Shown piece by piece: positions 32,168 to 43,708 of a stretch of DNA of 64,000 nucleotides. This stretch comes from Diploptera punctata (lineage: Eukaryota > Arthropoda > Insecta > Blattodea > Blaberidae). The stretch covers positions 310,001 to 374,000 of the forward strand of contig JASPKZ010007296.1 of NCBI GenBank assembly GCA_030220185.1, in the 5' to 3' direction. Both the position numbers and the translations under genes were made by a program. The first letter of the stretch is position 1; every line of letters starts with the position of its first letter. The notes beneath the pieces were generated by a model. The model saw nothing but the letters and a program-made list of their open reading frames with translations, ran no database searches and had not been told where the DNA came from.

Positions 32168-33426
32168 CTAAATTTCAGCAAAGTAAAAGAAACATTAAAT
32201 ATTTATATTATAATTAATTTCCATTAGGTTGTACAATTCTCATATTGAAATGTTATCATCATATACTGTACGACCAAGTCAAGTCCGCATGCTGAGAGGA
32301 AAATTAGAGCTAGTACTCTAGTGAATGGAAGGGAGATTCACACAGTCATAACTCATAACTTACAATTGACAGACAGAATGCAATATTATGAAGCAACCAC
32401 TGAACTTATGAAAAAATACTGTAACACAGTATGTACAATAACCGACTGAGTGTTTCACTTTCCGATTGCTTTTGCATTGGAGTAAATAAGATGTTTAAGG
32501 ATCAGGAGGTTAACAAAGTTCCCTTCAATTGAGAGACAAAAAAGTGAAGTGTATTTTATATTATGTGTATTCTTGGAAACAGAGCATTAAATTACCTATA
32601 TGGCAACTCTGTTCATTCCATATTACATTTCCATTATCTCCACTTGACTGGTTGTACAGTAGGCATCAACTGATTGGAAATCAAAAAGTAAAAAAAGTAA
32701 TTAAGTAAATTTCTTTGCCAAATTGTTTCTCCTAGTTCCAATTAGTGAATGATATGCTAGTGAACTTTTTAAATTCTTTTTAGTTTCTTATTGTCAAAAA
32801 AACATCATATTTCTAAAAAATTGACAGGAGCATAATATCTTCATATAAGATATTATTCACTAAACTGTAAATTAATCTGGTATACTCTTACCCCTCCCTA
32901 ACCTAACAAAATAAAAAATGGTACAGATAATGTGACACCCATATTGAAAATCCAAAAAACAATTGAATCGACAAATAAACAATTAAGTATTCAAACGATT
33001 AAATAAACCAGATCATTCACAAAATAAAAAAAAAGAAAGAAATAACTAGGAAACTTAGCAACAGTTCAGTAAATTAATGTATTTAATTATCAAGAGAGTT
33101 ACAATTTAATGAAAATTAAGATTCCAATGAGAGATTTACTGTTCCATATTAACCCATTGCCCCGTATAACGTAGTAAAGCGTACCTTACTTGCTTTGTCC
33201 CTGCCCCGTATAACGTAGTAAAGCGTACCTCTTCATATAACAGCTGTATTTCAACTTGGATTCACTTTCTTGGAAAACTGTGACATGTCAGTCATTCTTT
33301 GGCATCTGTGGAATGTATTAAATGTGGCAACAAGGCTTGCTTTATAATTTTATGTAAAATTCTAACGGTACTTTTTTTGTGTTTTCAGCCCTATTTTTGA
33401 AAGCCTCCACCAGTTTATCTGTAACC

Positions 33427-33747
33427 ATGGCAAGCGAAAGCAAAAGTTCATGTGTTAGTAAAACTACCTGTAATTTAAACCCATTGTTCAGTGAAGACGT
33501 TGTGGCCGCGATAGATGAGGAATTTAATTATGAAAGTGATAGTTCTGATGCTTCTTGGATGGGTAGTTTAGTGCAATATAGTCATATAGAACAAACGAGT
33601 GACAGTGATGAAGAAATCGTAGTGTCGACGACAGAGCGCACTGATTATAACGAGAACAATAATTACTCTTTTAATAATTGGTCCTCAGAACTTAATTTTA
33701 AAGAAATGGAATCTTTCTCATCACCAAATAAAATTATAAACGGATAA
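33427..33747 (+). pseudogene. Acidic N-terminal part of a piggyBac-type transposase
   Basis: ATG at 33427 opens a frame rich in Ser, Asp and Glu (AAIDEEFNYESDSSDASW, EQTSDSDEEIVVSTTE), typical of the disordered leader of piggyBac proteins. It ends at 33747 before any catalytic block. An in-frame upstream ATG at 33379 exists; the sequence before 33396 ends in ttttcag, so a splice acceptor is possible. Assignment rests on its location between piggyBac-like ends. Confidence 0.55.
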
Positions 33748-34165
33748 GGACAATTTTTCTTTATTATATACCGGTAATAGAGAAAGTAATAAATAAATAA
33801 ATAAATATATTTTATCTGTAGTAGAACTTGGATATGCGAGAATTTTTACTAATGATGTTACTTACTTTCTGTGTCTTGATTTATCAGCGAAATATAGTTT
33901 TTTTTTAACAATGGTACATTATTTCAAGTTGAAATTAACAAAATAAATAGAAACGGACTAATACAGTTTATCATAATAATTTTAGAAATATATTTTATGT
34001 AAACTATAAACATTGCTATCTCCATAAGATATTAAACTGAGGATAGGCCTATATAATTTATTCATACATATAAAATATTAACTGTTAATAAATATATTTG
34101 CTTCAATTATAATATTATTGAAAGGTAATATTATCCATCCTTACAATTGTGGAATACTTTGAGGT

Positions 34166-34167
<2 letters not shown>

Positions 34168-34213
<46 letters not shown>
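34168..34213. repeat. (TA)n microsatellite
   Basis: Perfect ta repeat inside the piggyBac derivative. Confidence 0.95.
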
Positions 34214-34215
<2 letters not shown>

Positions 34216-34456
34216 TGAATCGTGACATATTTACAAAATTAATAATTAATTATTTGGATGAAGATATTTGTAATTTGAAAACAAGTTTTTGATTTAGCAT
34301 ATTTCACATGATTTTTCAGAAGAGATCATAGTTAGTACACATATGCCACTCTTCAATTAAAAGTGTCTAGAAGACATTTAAACTTTAAATGCCGTAAAAG
34401 GAATATGTCTCTATACAGCATACTACTGGAAATAACTGAGCGGGGTAAAGGGTTAA

Positions 34457-35529
34457 CATGAAACTGAGATTATTTGATTTTTAAAACTTTTATTCATTAG
34501 GCAGCTTTTTATAAATATATGAGAAACAAAATTATGCCTTAAAGAGAACTTTCTATTTCACGAGTACTGTTTCAGTCTGTATTTATTTTTAGTTTCAGTT
34601 CGTCTATAGGCATGGTACTTAAATGTCAGTCTAAAAAGTGGTAGCGGCATATTATAGTGAAAGCTAAAGTTATATTACATGGCTATAACTCATGGAATAA
34701 ATAATATATGAAAATAAGTTTTTAGCATAGATCCCTCTCGCACTAGGTGACTCAATTGTTCTTCAAAACTCTCATTCTTATTGCTTTTACAATTTTTTTA
34801 ATATTATTTCTAAAATAAATTTCAATACACCATTTCCAAATAGGCCTACAGTAGAAATCACAGAAAAATACATCTACTAAGTAAAGCTTTTAAAAATATT
34901 TTTTTTGAATAATAATACATTTTTAGACATATGTCTAAGAAGGGAACATACTCGATGTCCCAAAGACAATTTATATACCATTTGAAAGAGCAATTTGAAA
35001 TATGGCTAAATCTTGAATATTATATCCTGCAATCCACATACGAGCAAGCTAGAAAGAGAATTAAAGAGGTGGGAGATGGGATATCTGTCATCCAATGGGA
35101 GACTAATGTTGGAACTATTGATGGGTGCAAGCCAATTGCAGATAGTCATGAGGAAAGAATTGAACAAAGTAACACAGTGGTGCATTTTTCATAAGTCATA
35201 AGCATGACAAGATGTTAAATGCTTGAAAAATAATAGCTTTATATTAAGGTTTTACATTAATGGACGGTTTGAACAATTTATATTTAGATACATAATTCCG
35301 GATCATATTAAGGGGAGGTGGCTGTAAAGAGAGCACTAAAAATTATATCTCTGATTCTAATTACCTGATATTAAAACTTTGTGTGTTAAATAAGGATACA
35401 TTTTACTTTAAAAACATACATTTATTGTAGATATTTTAAGACATTCACTCTAAATTAATTTTTAACTTAAGTTATACCACATTGAGCAGTTTTATTGTTG
35501 TATCCGTAATATTTTGAATACAAGATATG
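34457..35529. other. AT-rich interval, nothing assigned
   Basis: An 88-codon frame at 34931-35194 resembles no family I know and has no supporting signals. Confidence 0.3.
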
Positions 35530-35581
35530 ATTGAATTTTAATCCCTATTAGGTTCGTCTTCCGGGCATATAGGCCGTGGTC

Positions 35582-35642
35582 CAGTCATTCTTCTACTCGA
35601 CGTTTCGTCTACTGCTGCGGTAGACATCTTCAGGAGATACTG
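35582..35642 (-). ncRNA. Hammerhead ribozyme motif (family C, inverted arm)
   Basis: Mirror of 36073-36133: CUGAAGA on the minus strand at 35633-35627, stem II GUCUAC/GUAGAC, GAAA, CGUC. Confidence 0.55.
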
Positions 35643-35899
35643 CGTGCTCTCTGTGAACTCCTCAACAGTCGGCTGCAGACTGGCTGGTCGTTGGAAACTC
35701 CCTCCCTATTTATAGGCACGCCCCTGGTGGAGAGGCGGTTTTCTGCGCGGTCCGTGTTGCGTGCTGTTTTGTCCAGGCTGTCGCTAGCAGAAGTCATAGG
35801 CTTCGTTGTCGTATTATGCAGTGCCGGGATCCAGATTTTGTTTATCTTCATGGTTTCTTCCTTTTTGTTAAAGGAATTTTTGTGATCCCGGCACTGCAC
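35635..35899 (-). pseudogene. PLE protein C-terminal tail, inverted arm
   Basis: Minus-strand frame contains NSFNKKEETMKINKIWIPAL, the segment that follows the GIY-YIG domain in many PLEs, then a Thr/Arg-rich tail ending RSSQRARSIS with the stop beside the hammerhead core. The nuclease domain itself is absent. Confidence 0.75.
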
Positions 35900-36085
35900 A
35901 ATACAACAACGAAGCCTATGACTTCTGCTAGCGACAGCCTGGACAAAACAGCACGCAACACGGACCGCGCAGAAAACCGCCTCTCCACCAGGGGCGTGCC
36001 TATAAATAGGGAGGGAGTTTCCAACGACCAGCCAGTCTGCAGCCGACTGTTGAGGAGTTCACAGAGAGCACGCAGTATCTCCTGA
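35880..36085 (+). pseudogene. PLE protein C-terminal tail, forward arm
   Basis: Same tail as in the inverted arm, from IPALHNTTTKPMTSASDSL to RSSQRARSIS. The sequence identity between the arms is nearly complete, which argues for a young insertion or gene conversion. Confidence 0.75.
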
Positions 36086-36133
36086 AGATGTCTACCGCAG
36101 CAGTAGACGAAACGTCGAGTAGAAGAACGACTG
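36073..36133 (+). ncRNA. Hammerhead ribozyme motif (family C)
   Basis: CAGU and CUC (36073-36081) pair with GAG (36117-36119) and ACUG (36130-36133) to form stem I with an internal loop. CUGAAGA lies at 36082-36088, an extra U, stem II GUCUAC/GUAGAC perfect, GAAA at 36109-36112, then CGUC with cleavage predicted after C36116. Stem III is just the self-complementary ACGU. All catalytic-core bases are present. Confidence 0.65.
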
Positions 36134-36485
36134 GACCACGGCCTATATGCCCGGAAGACGAACCTAATAGGGATCAAGACGCCGGCCGTGAAAGCCTACA
36201 GTTATACATTGAATTTTAACTTTAAAAAAGGTATCTTTTTCATATAAACTAATGATGAAAACAATGGATTTTGAAGGACTATTTTATTTTTTATTTCTGG
36301 TACAGGAGTTTCATCTTGTAGTGATTAAAGGACTTATACTTGCATGGAAGAACATGAGAATGATTAGTTTTTTAAAAATTAATTCACCCTGAATGGTTTA
36401 AGATGTATAAAATGCATATTTTTTAAATCACAAATATAACTAATCTTTTTTATTTAATACACAAGTGATCTTCTTGGTGATAAAA

Positions 36486-36557
36486 TATTAAAATATATAT
36501 GCAGTCAATATGCCCATTTTAAAACATTAATATATTGACTGCATATATATTTTAATA
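36486..36557. repeat. Short palindrome
   Basis: Arms aaaatatatatgcagtcaat and attgactgcatatatatttt enclose about 25 bp. Could be a tiny MITE or a hairpin; no target duplication is clear. Confidence 0.7.
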
Positions 36558-37481
36558 ACTAATCTTAATTAACACAAAAAAATTGTATTTTCAGGTAGTT
36601 AGAAACAGAAAAACCTGTATTTTTTTTAAATTATGAGTTAATCAATATTATTTATCCTCTTCACAGTCATCTCCCATTAAAATGCTAATGTTGATCATTT
36701 AGTGTGAACTTGTCTATCGTGAACTTGTGGATGAGTGATCAAAGACATAAATGTATCATTCATATAAAATGAACTTTTGAAGGAGAATAAGCAGGACAAT
36801 GAGCATTATTGATGAGTATGTGCTTGATTTTATATGTGTTTCTAGCACTGGCACAAATTTATTAATATCTAGAATCCACATATATACTTCTACGTGAGAT
36901 TCCAGTATCTCCACTAAATGCTGAAACATTGCTTCACACTCTTTTGATAATACAGAAAGTTGAAAATTCTTTGATTCACAGTAAGTAAACAACTCATGTG
37001 ATGGATAAACTTGCCTCAAAGCCCTTCACATAAACACCAAACAATACCATATGTCACTACTTTAAACATGCTAGTAAACTGAGTAACCCTCCATGGTATC
37101 TTTACCTTGTCGTGGTGAAGTGGCTTGCGTGCTTAAATGACTCCGAGAGCTATGCCGGTGGTAGCATTGGTGTTGAAAGGTCATCTATGCCAGACAGGTG
37201 GAAGGTGATAAACCAGATGAAAAAAGCACCTTGAATTGAAAGAGTGATGATTTTTCACCGTAAAAATGCAACTGTCAAGAAATGCGGACATGTGTTCCAC
37301 TGGGGTAAAATTTTCTGGAGATAAAATAGTCCCCCATTCAGATCTCCAGGCGGGGACAAACTTCAGGGGATCCATGCTAAAGGCTCATTCATAGAGACAT
37401 GTTCCTGTTAGGACTTTATATAAAGCGGAGCACTAAAGATATTAAAGCAGGAATTAGATAAATCACCCTTGGATATATTAA

Positions 37482-37568
37482 TAATAATAATAATAATAAT
37501 AATGCTTTATTTTAGCTGGCAGAGTTAAGGCCATAAGGCCTTCTCTTCCACTCAACCAGCAAATAGTA
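37482..37568 (-). repeat. Conserved retroelement tail (gagttaaggccataaggcc)
   Basis: (aat)n is followed by gctttattttagctggcaga and gagttaaggccataaggcc then tctcttccactcaaccag. The same block occurs at 59641-59722. On the minus strand it reads as a 3' end with a (TTA)n tail. Autonomous family not identified. Confidence 0.75.
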
Positions 37569-38110
37569 GCTTTACAAGAAGTTAAATGGCCAGGAGAAGG
37601 TAGTCAGGAATCAGGAAGCTTTGCATTACACTATGGGGTGCAGTAAGAGCTGAATTTGGAACAGGCTTTTAGTTCGGAGGAGGATTCTCTCAGCTATCCG
37701 AGATATTAAGTTTGTTAATGATGGGATGTCATTTATAATTCTAAAGGGTAAAGAACATGATTTTATAATTGTAAATGTACATGATTTAACAGAAGATATG
37801 GATGATAAAATCAAGGATCTATTCGATGAAGAATTAGAATGCTTAATTGATAGTCTTTCACAATAATATATGAAAATTGTCTTAGGGGATTTTAAAACAA
37901 AAGTGGGGCAGGAAGATATATTCAGACCAACAATAAGCAAATTCAGTCTTCATGAAGTTAGTAATGACAATGGGGTTAGATTAGCCACCTTTGCCAATCA
38001 AAGAATCTTACTGCTAAGACCACAACATTCCAGCATAAGGATATTCATAAATACACCTGGATGTCTCCAGATGGTGAAACTCGGACAAACGCTGGGACAA
38101 TAGCATCATT
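37560..38110 (+). pseudogene. RTE-a apurinic-type endonuclease region
   Basis: Across stops and shifts: VALQEVKWPGEGS (catalytic Glu region), then IRDIKFVNDGMSFIILKG, IIVNVHDLTED, MKIVLGDFKTKVGQEDIF (GDFN-type motif with N changed to K), SLHEVSNDNGVRLATFA. Matches the endonuclease of RTE LINEs, known in host annotation as craniofacial development protein 2-like. An in-frame stop lies just before 37870. Confidence 0.82.
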
Positions 38111-38733
38111 GATATTAGATCAGTTAGAGGGACAGACTGCATCATCTGGTCAGGGTGAAAATCAGACAATGGTTATCACTCATGAGAGGAACAAATGCTA
38201 AAGATGATTCTGAAAAATTTGAATTGAAAAAACTTGAGAAATGATGAACTGTAGTAAGAATGCCAAATCAAATTTGCTATTAGATTTAAAATACTGGAAT
38301 CTTCAGATGAGAATGAGGCAATCGAAGAATAAATTGATATAAATAAAGAATGGGAGGCTATAAGAGATACTACAAATAGTCAGCATCCGGTTTGATAAGG
38401 AATATGCTGACATTGTAAAGAAAAGGAAGCTAGCAAAAATTAATTGGTTACACAAGCCACATGACATAAATTTAGAGCAATTGTGTAATGTTAGATGGGA
38501 AACCACTAGATTATTAAAGAGTAAAAAAAGAAGGAATTGAGACAGAAGATTACTGGTCTTGAAATGAATGCAAAAAAAAAAAAAGAAAAGAAACATCAGA
38601 GAATTATATTAAGTAATTAGGATAAAGAAGAAAGGGTTTCAGGCTAGAACAAACATAAATAGGAATGAAAATGTGAAAATGGAGATATGATTGCAGATTC
38701 TGGTAGTATATTAAAGAGATGGAAAAATTACTT

Positions 38734-38895
38734 ATTTTAGGAATTCTCACTATGAGGTATATTCATTAAGGTAGAACATTTTTATCACTCACCTCATATT
38801 GTTCTTCTTATTTGATTATAAACTATGTTCCGAAACTAGTTTATAATCAAATAAGAAGAACAATATGAGGTGAGTGATAAAAATATTCTACCTTA
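38734..38895. mobile_element. Short PLE palindrome (family E), 15-bp TSD
   Basis: Perfect arms around 38828, each with taatcaaataagaagaacaa and atgaggtgagtg. The target duplication atggaaaaattactt is at 38719-38733 and 38896-38910. The left end extends to the inverted terminus tatgaggtatattc. The centre holds GAAACUAGU, the 3' half of a hammerhead core. Confidence 0.9.
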
Positions 38896-38929
38896 ATGGA
38901 AAAATTACTTTAATCAGCTATTAAATGTG

Positions 38930-39911
38930 CAAGCAGAACAGGATATTGAAGAGGATAAATTACAGACAGCTAGTCACAGAACCAAATAAATTAGGGGTTG
39001 AAATGATGATAGAAAAATTGAAGATGTATAAAGCATCAGGTTCAGATGGGATCCCAGAAGAATTGATAAAATCAGGAGGAGAATAATTGATGGACAAGAT
39101 ATGTCAGTTGCTTAGTATGAATTGGGAAAAAGAAGCTCTTCCAAATTAATGGAAAGAATCAATTATCATACCAATTTATAAGAAAGGAGATAAAACTGAT
39201 TCTAACAACTACAGGGGCATCTGATTACTTTCAACTTCGTACAAAATTCTAACAAATATATCAGTAAGCAGACTTACTCCTTATATTGATGACATTCTAG
39301 GAGATCATCAATGCTGTTTTTGAAGAAACCAACAGACCAGATTTCTAGTATAAGACAGATTTTAGAAAATAAATGGGAACATAAAGGCACTATACATCAA
39401 CTATATGTAGACTTCAAAAAGGTATATTAAGAGGGAAAATTTATATAGTATCCTTCTGGAGTTCGGAATTCCTAAAAAGTTAGTTAGACTTATATGATTG
39501 TTTCTAAATGGCACAAAGATTAGGGTGTGTGTAGGCAAACAGTTTTTTGATACTATTGAAATTCACAAGTGATTAAAGCAAGGAGATGCACTATCTCCTC
39601 TACTATTCAATTTTGTACTAGAGTATTCCATCGAATCTTAGAGGATGAAGAAGACCTACAACTCAATAGTACCAATAAGCTATTAGTTTATGCTGATGAT
39701 GTAGTATTATTTGGTGATAGCGAGGAGGTACTAAAGTCCAACACGCACACTCTAGTGAATAACACTAAGAAATTGGGGCTGGAAGTAAACATCAATAAAT
39801 TAAATATATGGTTACACGCAGATATATATATTATATAATGGAAATAGACAGTTAATGACAAATGAGGGAAATCTTGAAGAAGTGACTGAATTAAATACCT
39901 AGGAGAAGTAA
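38930..39911 (+). pseudogene. RTE-a reverse transcriptase
   Basis: Fragments in order: KMYKASGSDGIPEELIKSGG, IIIPIYKKGDKTDSNNYRGI, SRLTPYIDDILGDHQCCF, then LLFNFVLEYSIESLEDEEDL, and KLLVYADDVVLFGDSEEVLK with the catalytic YADD at about 39690. Many stops and frameshifts. Interrupted at 39914 by a mariner. Confidence 0.82.
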
Positions 39912-39914
39912 TTA

Positions 39915-41247
39915 CGAGGCCCATCCAGAAAGTAAGTTTCCCAATTTTATTTCCTTTAAAGAAAACATATTTAGCCGGGACAATTGCGCATGCGCAACAG
40001 ATCTATCATGTATCAATCATATGTCAGCCAGACAGTGGTCCCGTGGCATCAGTATTGTAGCAGCAGTGGCTGAAATGGTGGTTCTTATTCGTTCTCCCGC
40101 CGCGTGCAAAATTCAGTCTGTGATAAGGTTCCTGAATGTGCAAAACATCGCGTCGATCAAAATTCATCATCAGGTCTGTCAGGTCTACAGACCAGACATC
40201 ATGAGCAAACAGATGGTGCATCACTGGTATAGGCTTCTTTCCCAAGGTCGTCAAAGTGTCCATGATGAAGAGCGCAGTGGGCGACCATCCCTCATCAATG
40301 ATGACCTTGTTCAGCTGATGTGGCAGTGCATCGTGGAAAACCATTGGTTCACGATTACGGAGCTCAGCAACTATTTTCTGCAGATATCGCGATCCTTGCT
40401 GCATGAAATTGTGACTAAGCACCTGCTTTTCAAGAAATTGTGTGCCAGATGGGTGCCGAGAAACCTGACACCTGAGCACAAACCGAAACGCTAAGCAGCA
40501 GCACTGACATTTCTGCAGTGTTATGATGAAGGTGACAAGTTCCTCGACAGATCATTACGAACAATGAGACGTGGATTTCGCACTTTACCCCGGAAACCAA
40601 GCAGCAGTCAATGCATTGGCGCCACAGTGGATCTCTGGTCAAGACGAAATTCAAACATACTGTGTTGGTGCAGAAAGTTATGTGCACGGTGTTCTGGGAC
40701 AGGAAGGGCATTCTGCTCATTGACTTCCTGCCCAGAGGTGAAACAGTGAACATTGACCATTACTGTGAAACACGGAGGAAATTGTGACGTGCCATTCAAA
40801 ACAAGAGGCGTAAAATGCTTACTGCACGTGTTGTGCTGCTCCAAGACAATGCTCGTCCACATACGGCTTGGTGCACAGCAACTGTTCTGTGGAAGTTCAG
40901 CTGGGAGCTGTTTGATCATCCACCATACAGCCCTGAGCTTGCTCCCAGCAATTTCCATCTTTTCTTGCATCTAAAGAAATTCCTGTCCTCCAGTCAGCGT
41001 TTTGACAACGACGAAGGGTTGAAGACGACTGTCACACACTGGTTCCATTCACAGGCGGCAGACTTCTACGAACCAGGGATACAAAAGTTGATCCCATGAT
41101 ATGACAAGTGTCTAAATTCTGGTTGTACCTATGTTGAAAAATAGCTGAAACATTGCTGTACCTGGTGCCAATAATTTTTTTTTCAAGGTAACTGTGTTTC
41201 CTTTATTTAAAAAAAAAATTGGAAACTTGCTTTCTGGATGAGCCTCA
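39915..41247 (+). mobile_element. mariner-type transposon, TA target
   Basis: TIRs ccatccagaaagtaagtttcc (starting cgaggc) and ggaaacttgctttctggatg are bounded by TA at 39913-39914 and 41248-41249; 1333 bp. It interrupts RTE-a. The family differs from both other mariners in the window. Confidence 0.93.
40021..41099 (+). pseudogene. mariner transposase with third catalytic Asp changed
   Basis: N-terminal frame 40021-40494 includes AACKIQSVIRFLNVQN, the helix-turn-helix region HHQVCQVYRPDIMSKQMVHH and DEERSGRPSLI. C-terminal frame 40815-41099 has VVLLQDNARPHTA and HPPYSPELAPSNFHLFLHLK; 34 residues separate D from the third position, which is N instead of D, so catalysis is lost even without the frameshifts between 40490 and 40815. 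Confidence 0.88.
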
Positions 41248-41484
41248 TACAAATAGGAATGAGATGCACAAAGAAATTAAACATAAGCTCAATTCTGGAA
41301 ATACATGCTATTATGCATTACAGGGACTCTTGTCATCCCAACTCCTTTAAAAAAATGTTAAACTGAAAATATATAAAACTGTTATTCTCCCAGTTATATT
41401 ATATGGTGTGAAACATGGACTCTTACTTTAAGAGAGGAAAGGAGATTACAAGTATTTGAGAATAAAGTTCTTGGGAAAATTTTT

Positions 41485-43396
41485 ATCCTGTCTTGTTTTT
41501 TGGAGGCTTCTTCTAAAATAATCAAATTCAACTGTTCTAATTTTATTCTTTTGTAATTCCGTCAAAGACCAAGTTTCACTTCCATATGACAAAATATTCT
41601 GTATTATGCTCTTATAAATTTTCATTTTAGTTTCCTTTGTAATATTTTTATTCCAAATTATTCCATGTAATGTCTTAGTTGCATTTTTTGCCATTGCAAT
41701 TTTAGTCTGTATATCTCTCTCACAGGTACCAAAACTTGTAATTATTGACCCAAGATATTTAAAAAATTCACACTTCTTTATTTTCCCTGTTTCAAGTATG
41801 AGGTCATCCGCATCCTTTCCCAAACACATATATTCTGTTTTCTGTAAATTTATATTCAGTCCCCATTTTTTATATTCTTCCATTAGTTTATTTATCATAT
41901 ATTTCATATCATCTTCATCCCCTGCAAAAATTATTTGATCATCTGCAAACAACAATGAATGCAGTACTTTTCCTCTTATAGGAATACCCATTTCAGAACA
42001 TTTTTTATACCACAAGTTAAGAGCCGGGTCTAAATAAATGTTAAAAAGAATTGGTGATAAACTGCATTCCTGCTTAAGGCCTTTATTCACTGTGAATTCC
42101 TCTGTTAAAGTATTCTGTATTTTTACTTTAGCTTTTGTATTACTATAGATCCTCCTAACAATATTAATCCATTTATCACAGATATTCAGATTTCTCATTG
42201 CCGTCCATAACAATTGTCGAGGTACACTATCATATGTCATCTCTAAATCAATAAAGGTCATATGTAGTTCTTTATTTTTTGCTAGGATTTTCTCTTGTAA
42301 TTGTCTAATACAGAAAATATTATCAATACATGATCTTCCATTCCGGAATCCACATTGTTCTTCTCTTAAGTTATCTTTTATCTCCTTAAGTTTAAAATTT
42401 ATAATTTTACTAAAAATCCTAGCTGTTGAAGGTAAAACGCTTATACCTCTATAATTGGAACACAGTTTTTTACCACCTTTTTTAAAAATAGGAGTAATGT
42501 ACGATAAATTCCAGTCTTCTGGGATATCGTCTCCAATTTCAATTTTATTAAAAAGTTTTGTTAAAAATATTACTAAAATATCTCCTCCATGTTTTAGGAG
42601 TTCCGTCTGAATATTTCCTGGTCCTGGTGCTCTCCCATTTTTTGCCTCTTTCAAAGCTCTTTTTACTTCATCCTCTGTTATCTCTGGAGTGTCAAAATTA
42701 TATTCTACATCCGTATCTTGAAGTTGAAACTCATTTCTATTTTCTTGAAGTAAACCTTTATAATGTTGCATCCATTCTGATGGTCTTATCAACTGAATAT
42801 TTATCTTCTTTCTTTCTGATTTCCTGATATTTTGTAATGTGTTCCAAGCTTCTTTGGATCTAGCATATCCAATCGAATGATCTATATTCGAGCATATATT
42901 ATCCCAGTACTCATTTTTTGTTCTTCTCACTTCCGCCTTTGTTTTATATTTTAAAGTGATATATTCATTTCGAGATGTTGTTGAGTGATCTGATAACCAT
43001 TTCATCCGTGCTTTCTTTTTTTCTTCTACTAATTTTTTTAATATCGTGATTAAACCATTCATTGTTTCTTTTTGGTTCTCGATTTTCTGTCCCAAGTGCT
43101 TCTAAAGCTGCTGAATGTATACTTTCCTTTAGTTGATCATACATTTCCACTGCAGATTTATTTACATTTAAATTAAGTTTTTGTTTTAATCTTGATTGAT
43201 AAAGATATTTTATACTCTCATCATAGAGTAAACTTACTTTATATCTTTGTTCATTCAAAGGGGTTGTATTTATTCTGTCTGCCGTTACTTCAATATTTTG
43301 TTTTTTCTTACTTGTTAATATGAATTTTCCCAAAAGCATATAATGATCACTTCCGCAATCTGGTTTTCTATACACTCTAACATCTTTCACTATCAT
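41485..43396 (-). pseudogene. RTE-b endonuclease end and reverse transcriptase
   Basis: Two overlapping minus-strand frames. 43396-42965 has VRVYRKPDCGSDHYMLLGK (the SDH motif closing the endonuclease domain). 43095-41485 has KNGRAPGPGNIQTELLK, YITPIFKKGGKKLCSNYRGI, EEQCGFRNGRSCIDNIF, FIDLEMTYDSV (motif A), SPILFNIYLDP (motif B), LLFADDQIIFAG (motif C, FADD at about 41945), NLQKTEYMCLG, SYGSETWSLTELQ. One frameshift joins them near 43040. It is the longest coding stretch in the window and has few other lesions, so the insertion is fairly young. Confidence 0.93.
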
Positions 43397-43690
43397 ATCA
43401 AATAAGAAATGAATTCCTTTGGAGAGAAATGAATGTCACCACATCTGTTGTTAAGAGGATTGAAAATCAAACACTTAAATGGTATGGCCATGTACAAAGA
43501 ATGGAAAATGAAAGATGGCCAAAAAAATATATACCAATGGTCACCCCCTGGAAGAAATAAACGTGGCAGACCAAGATGGAAATGGAAAACCTACGTCAGA
43601 ACTATAATGGATGATCGGAATTTGGAAGAGGGAGATTGGAATGATAGAGATAAATGGAAACTGAAGATGGCAAACCTATAAGTGGGGGAA
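43397..43690 (+). pseudogene. RTE-b C-terminus, forward segment
   Basis: VKRIENQTLKWYGHVQRMEN, RGRPRWKWKTYVRTIMDD and DRDKWKLKMANL complete the LINE protein interrupted by the inversion; stop at about 43680, then ccgagaagaagaagaa. Confidence 0.85.
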
Positions 43691-43708
43691 AGCCGAGAAG
43701 AAGAAGAA

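Larger units (their letters stand above)
33153..34452 (+). mobile_element. piggyBac-type derivative, TTAA target
   Basis: Ends cccattgccccg and cggggtaaaggg are inverted repeats inside TTAA at 33149-33152 and 34453-34456. Left of the coding part a subterminal unit, ccccgtataacgtagtaaag, is present twice (33162 and 33206). The 1.3-kb element keeps only an N-terminal ORF, so it is an internally deleted, non-autonomous copy. Confidence 0.88.
35542..36207. mobile_element. PLE palindrome (family C), 12-bp TSD
   Basis: The arms (about 35543-35860 and 35860-36180) are nearly identical inverted copies; the target duplication attgaattttaa is at 35530-35541 and 36208-36219. Each arm encodes the C-terminal tail of a PLE protein and a hammerhead motif, then ccacggcctatatgcccgga. 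Only the right arm continues to ggccgtgaaagcctacag, so the right end is the full 3' terminus. GC content is much higher than the surroundings. Confidence 0.92.
41485..43708. mobile_element. RTE-type LINE (RTE-b) with internal inversion, 11-bp TSD
   Basis: ggaaaattttt occurs at 41474-41484 and 43709-43719 and removing the insert restores the RTE-a frame ENKVLGKIF/GPKRDE. The left 1.9 kb is inverted, the right 0.3 kb is forward and ends in (AAG)n. The protein breakpoints are complementary: the inverted part ends at about RRSLQKTRQD and the forward part resumes with NVTTSVVKRIENQTLKWYG. This is the structure left by twin priming. Confidence 0.88.

Noticed and set aside
34931..35194. 88-codon frame on the plus strand
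   Set aside because: No similarity known to me, no splice or promoter evidence, ordinary for AT-rich DNA of this length.
35691..36177. Frames antisense to the PLE tail in the 35.5-36.2 kb palindrome
   Set aside because: Shadow frames of the GC-rich palindrome; the PLE tail reading explains the sequence.
36756..37019. 88-codon minus-strand frame tested as a neighbouring LACTB2 exon
   Set aside because: It lacks the GTNTYL or PGHT motifs of that protein and resembles no other family.
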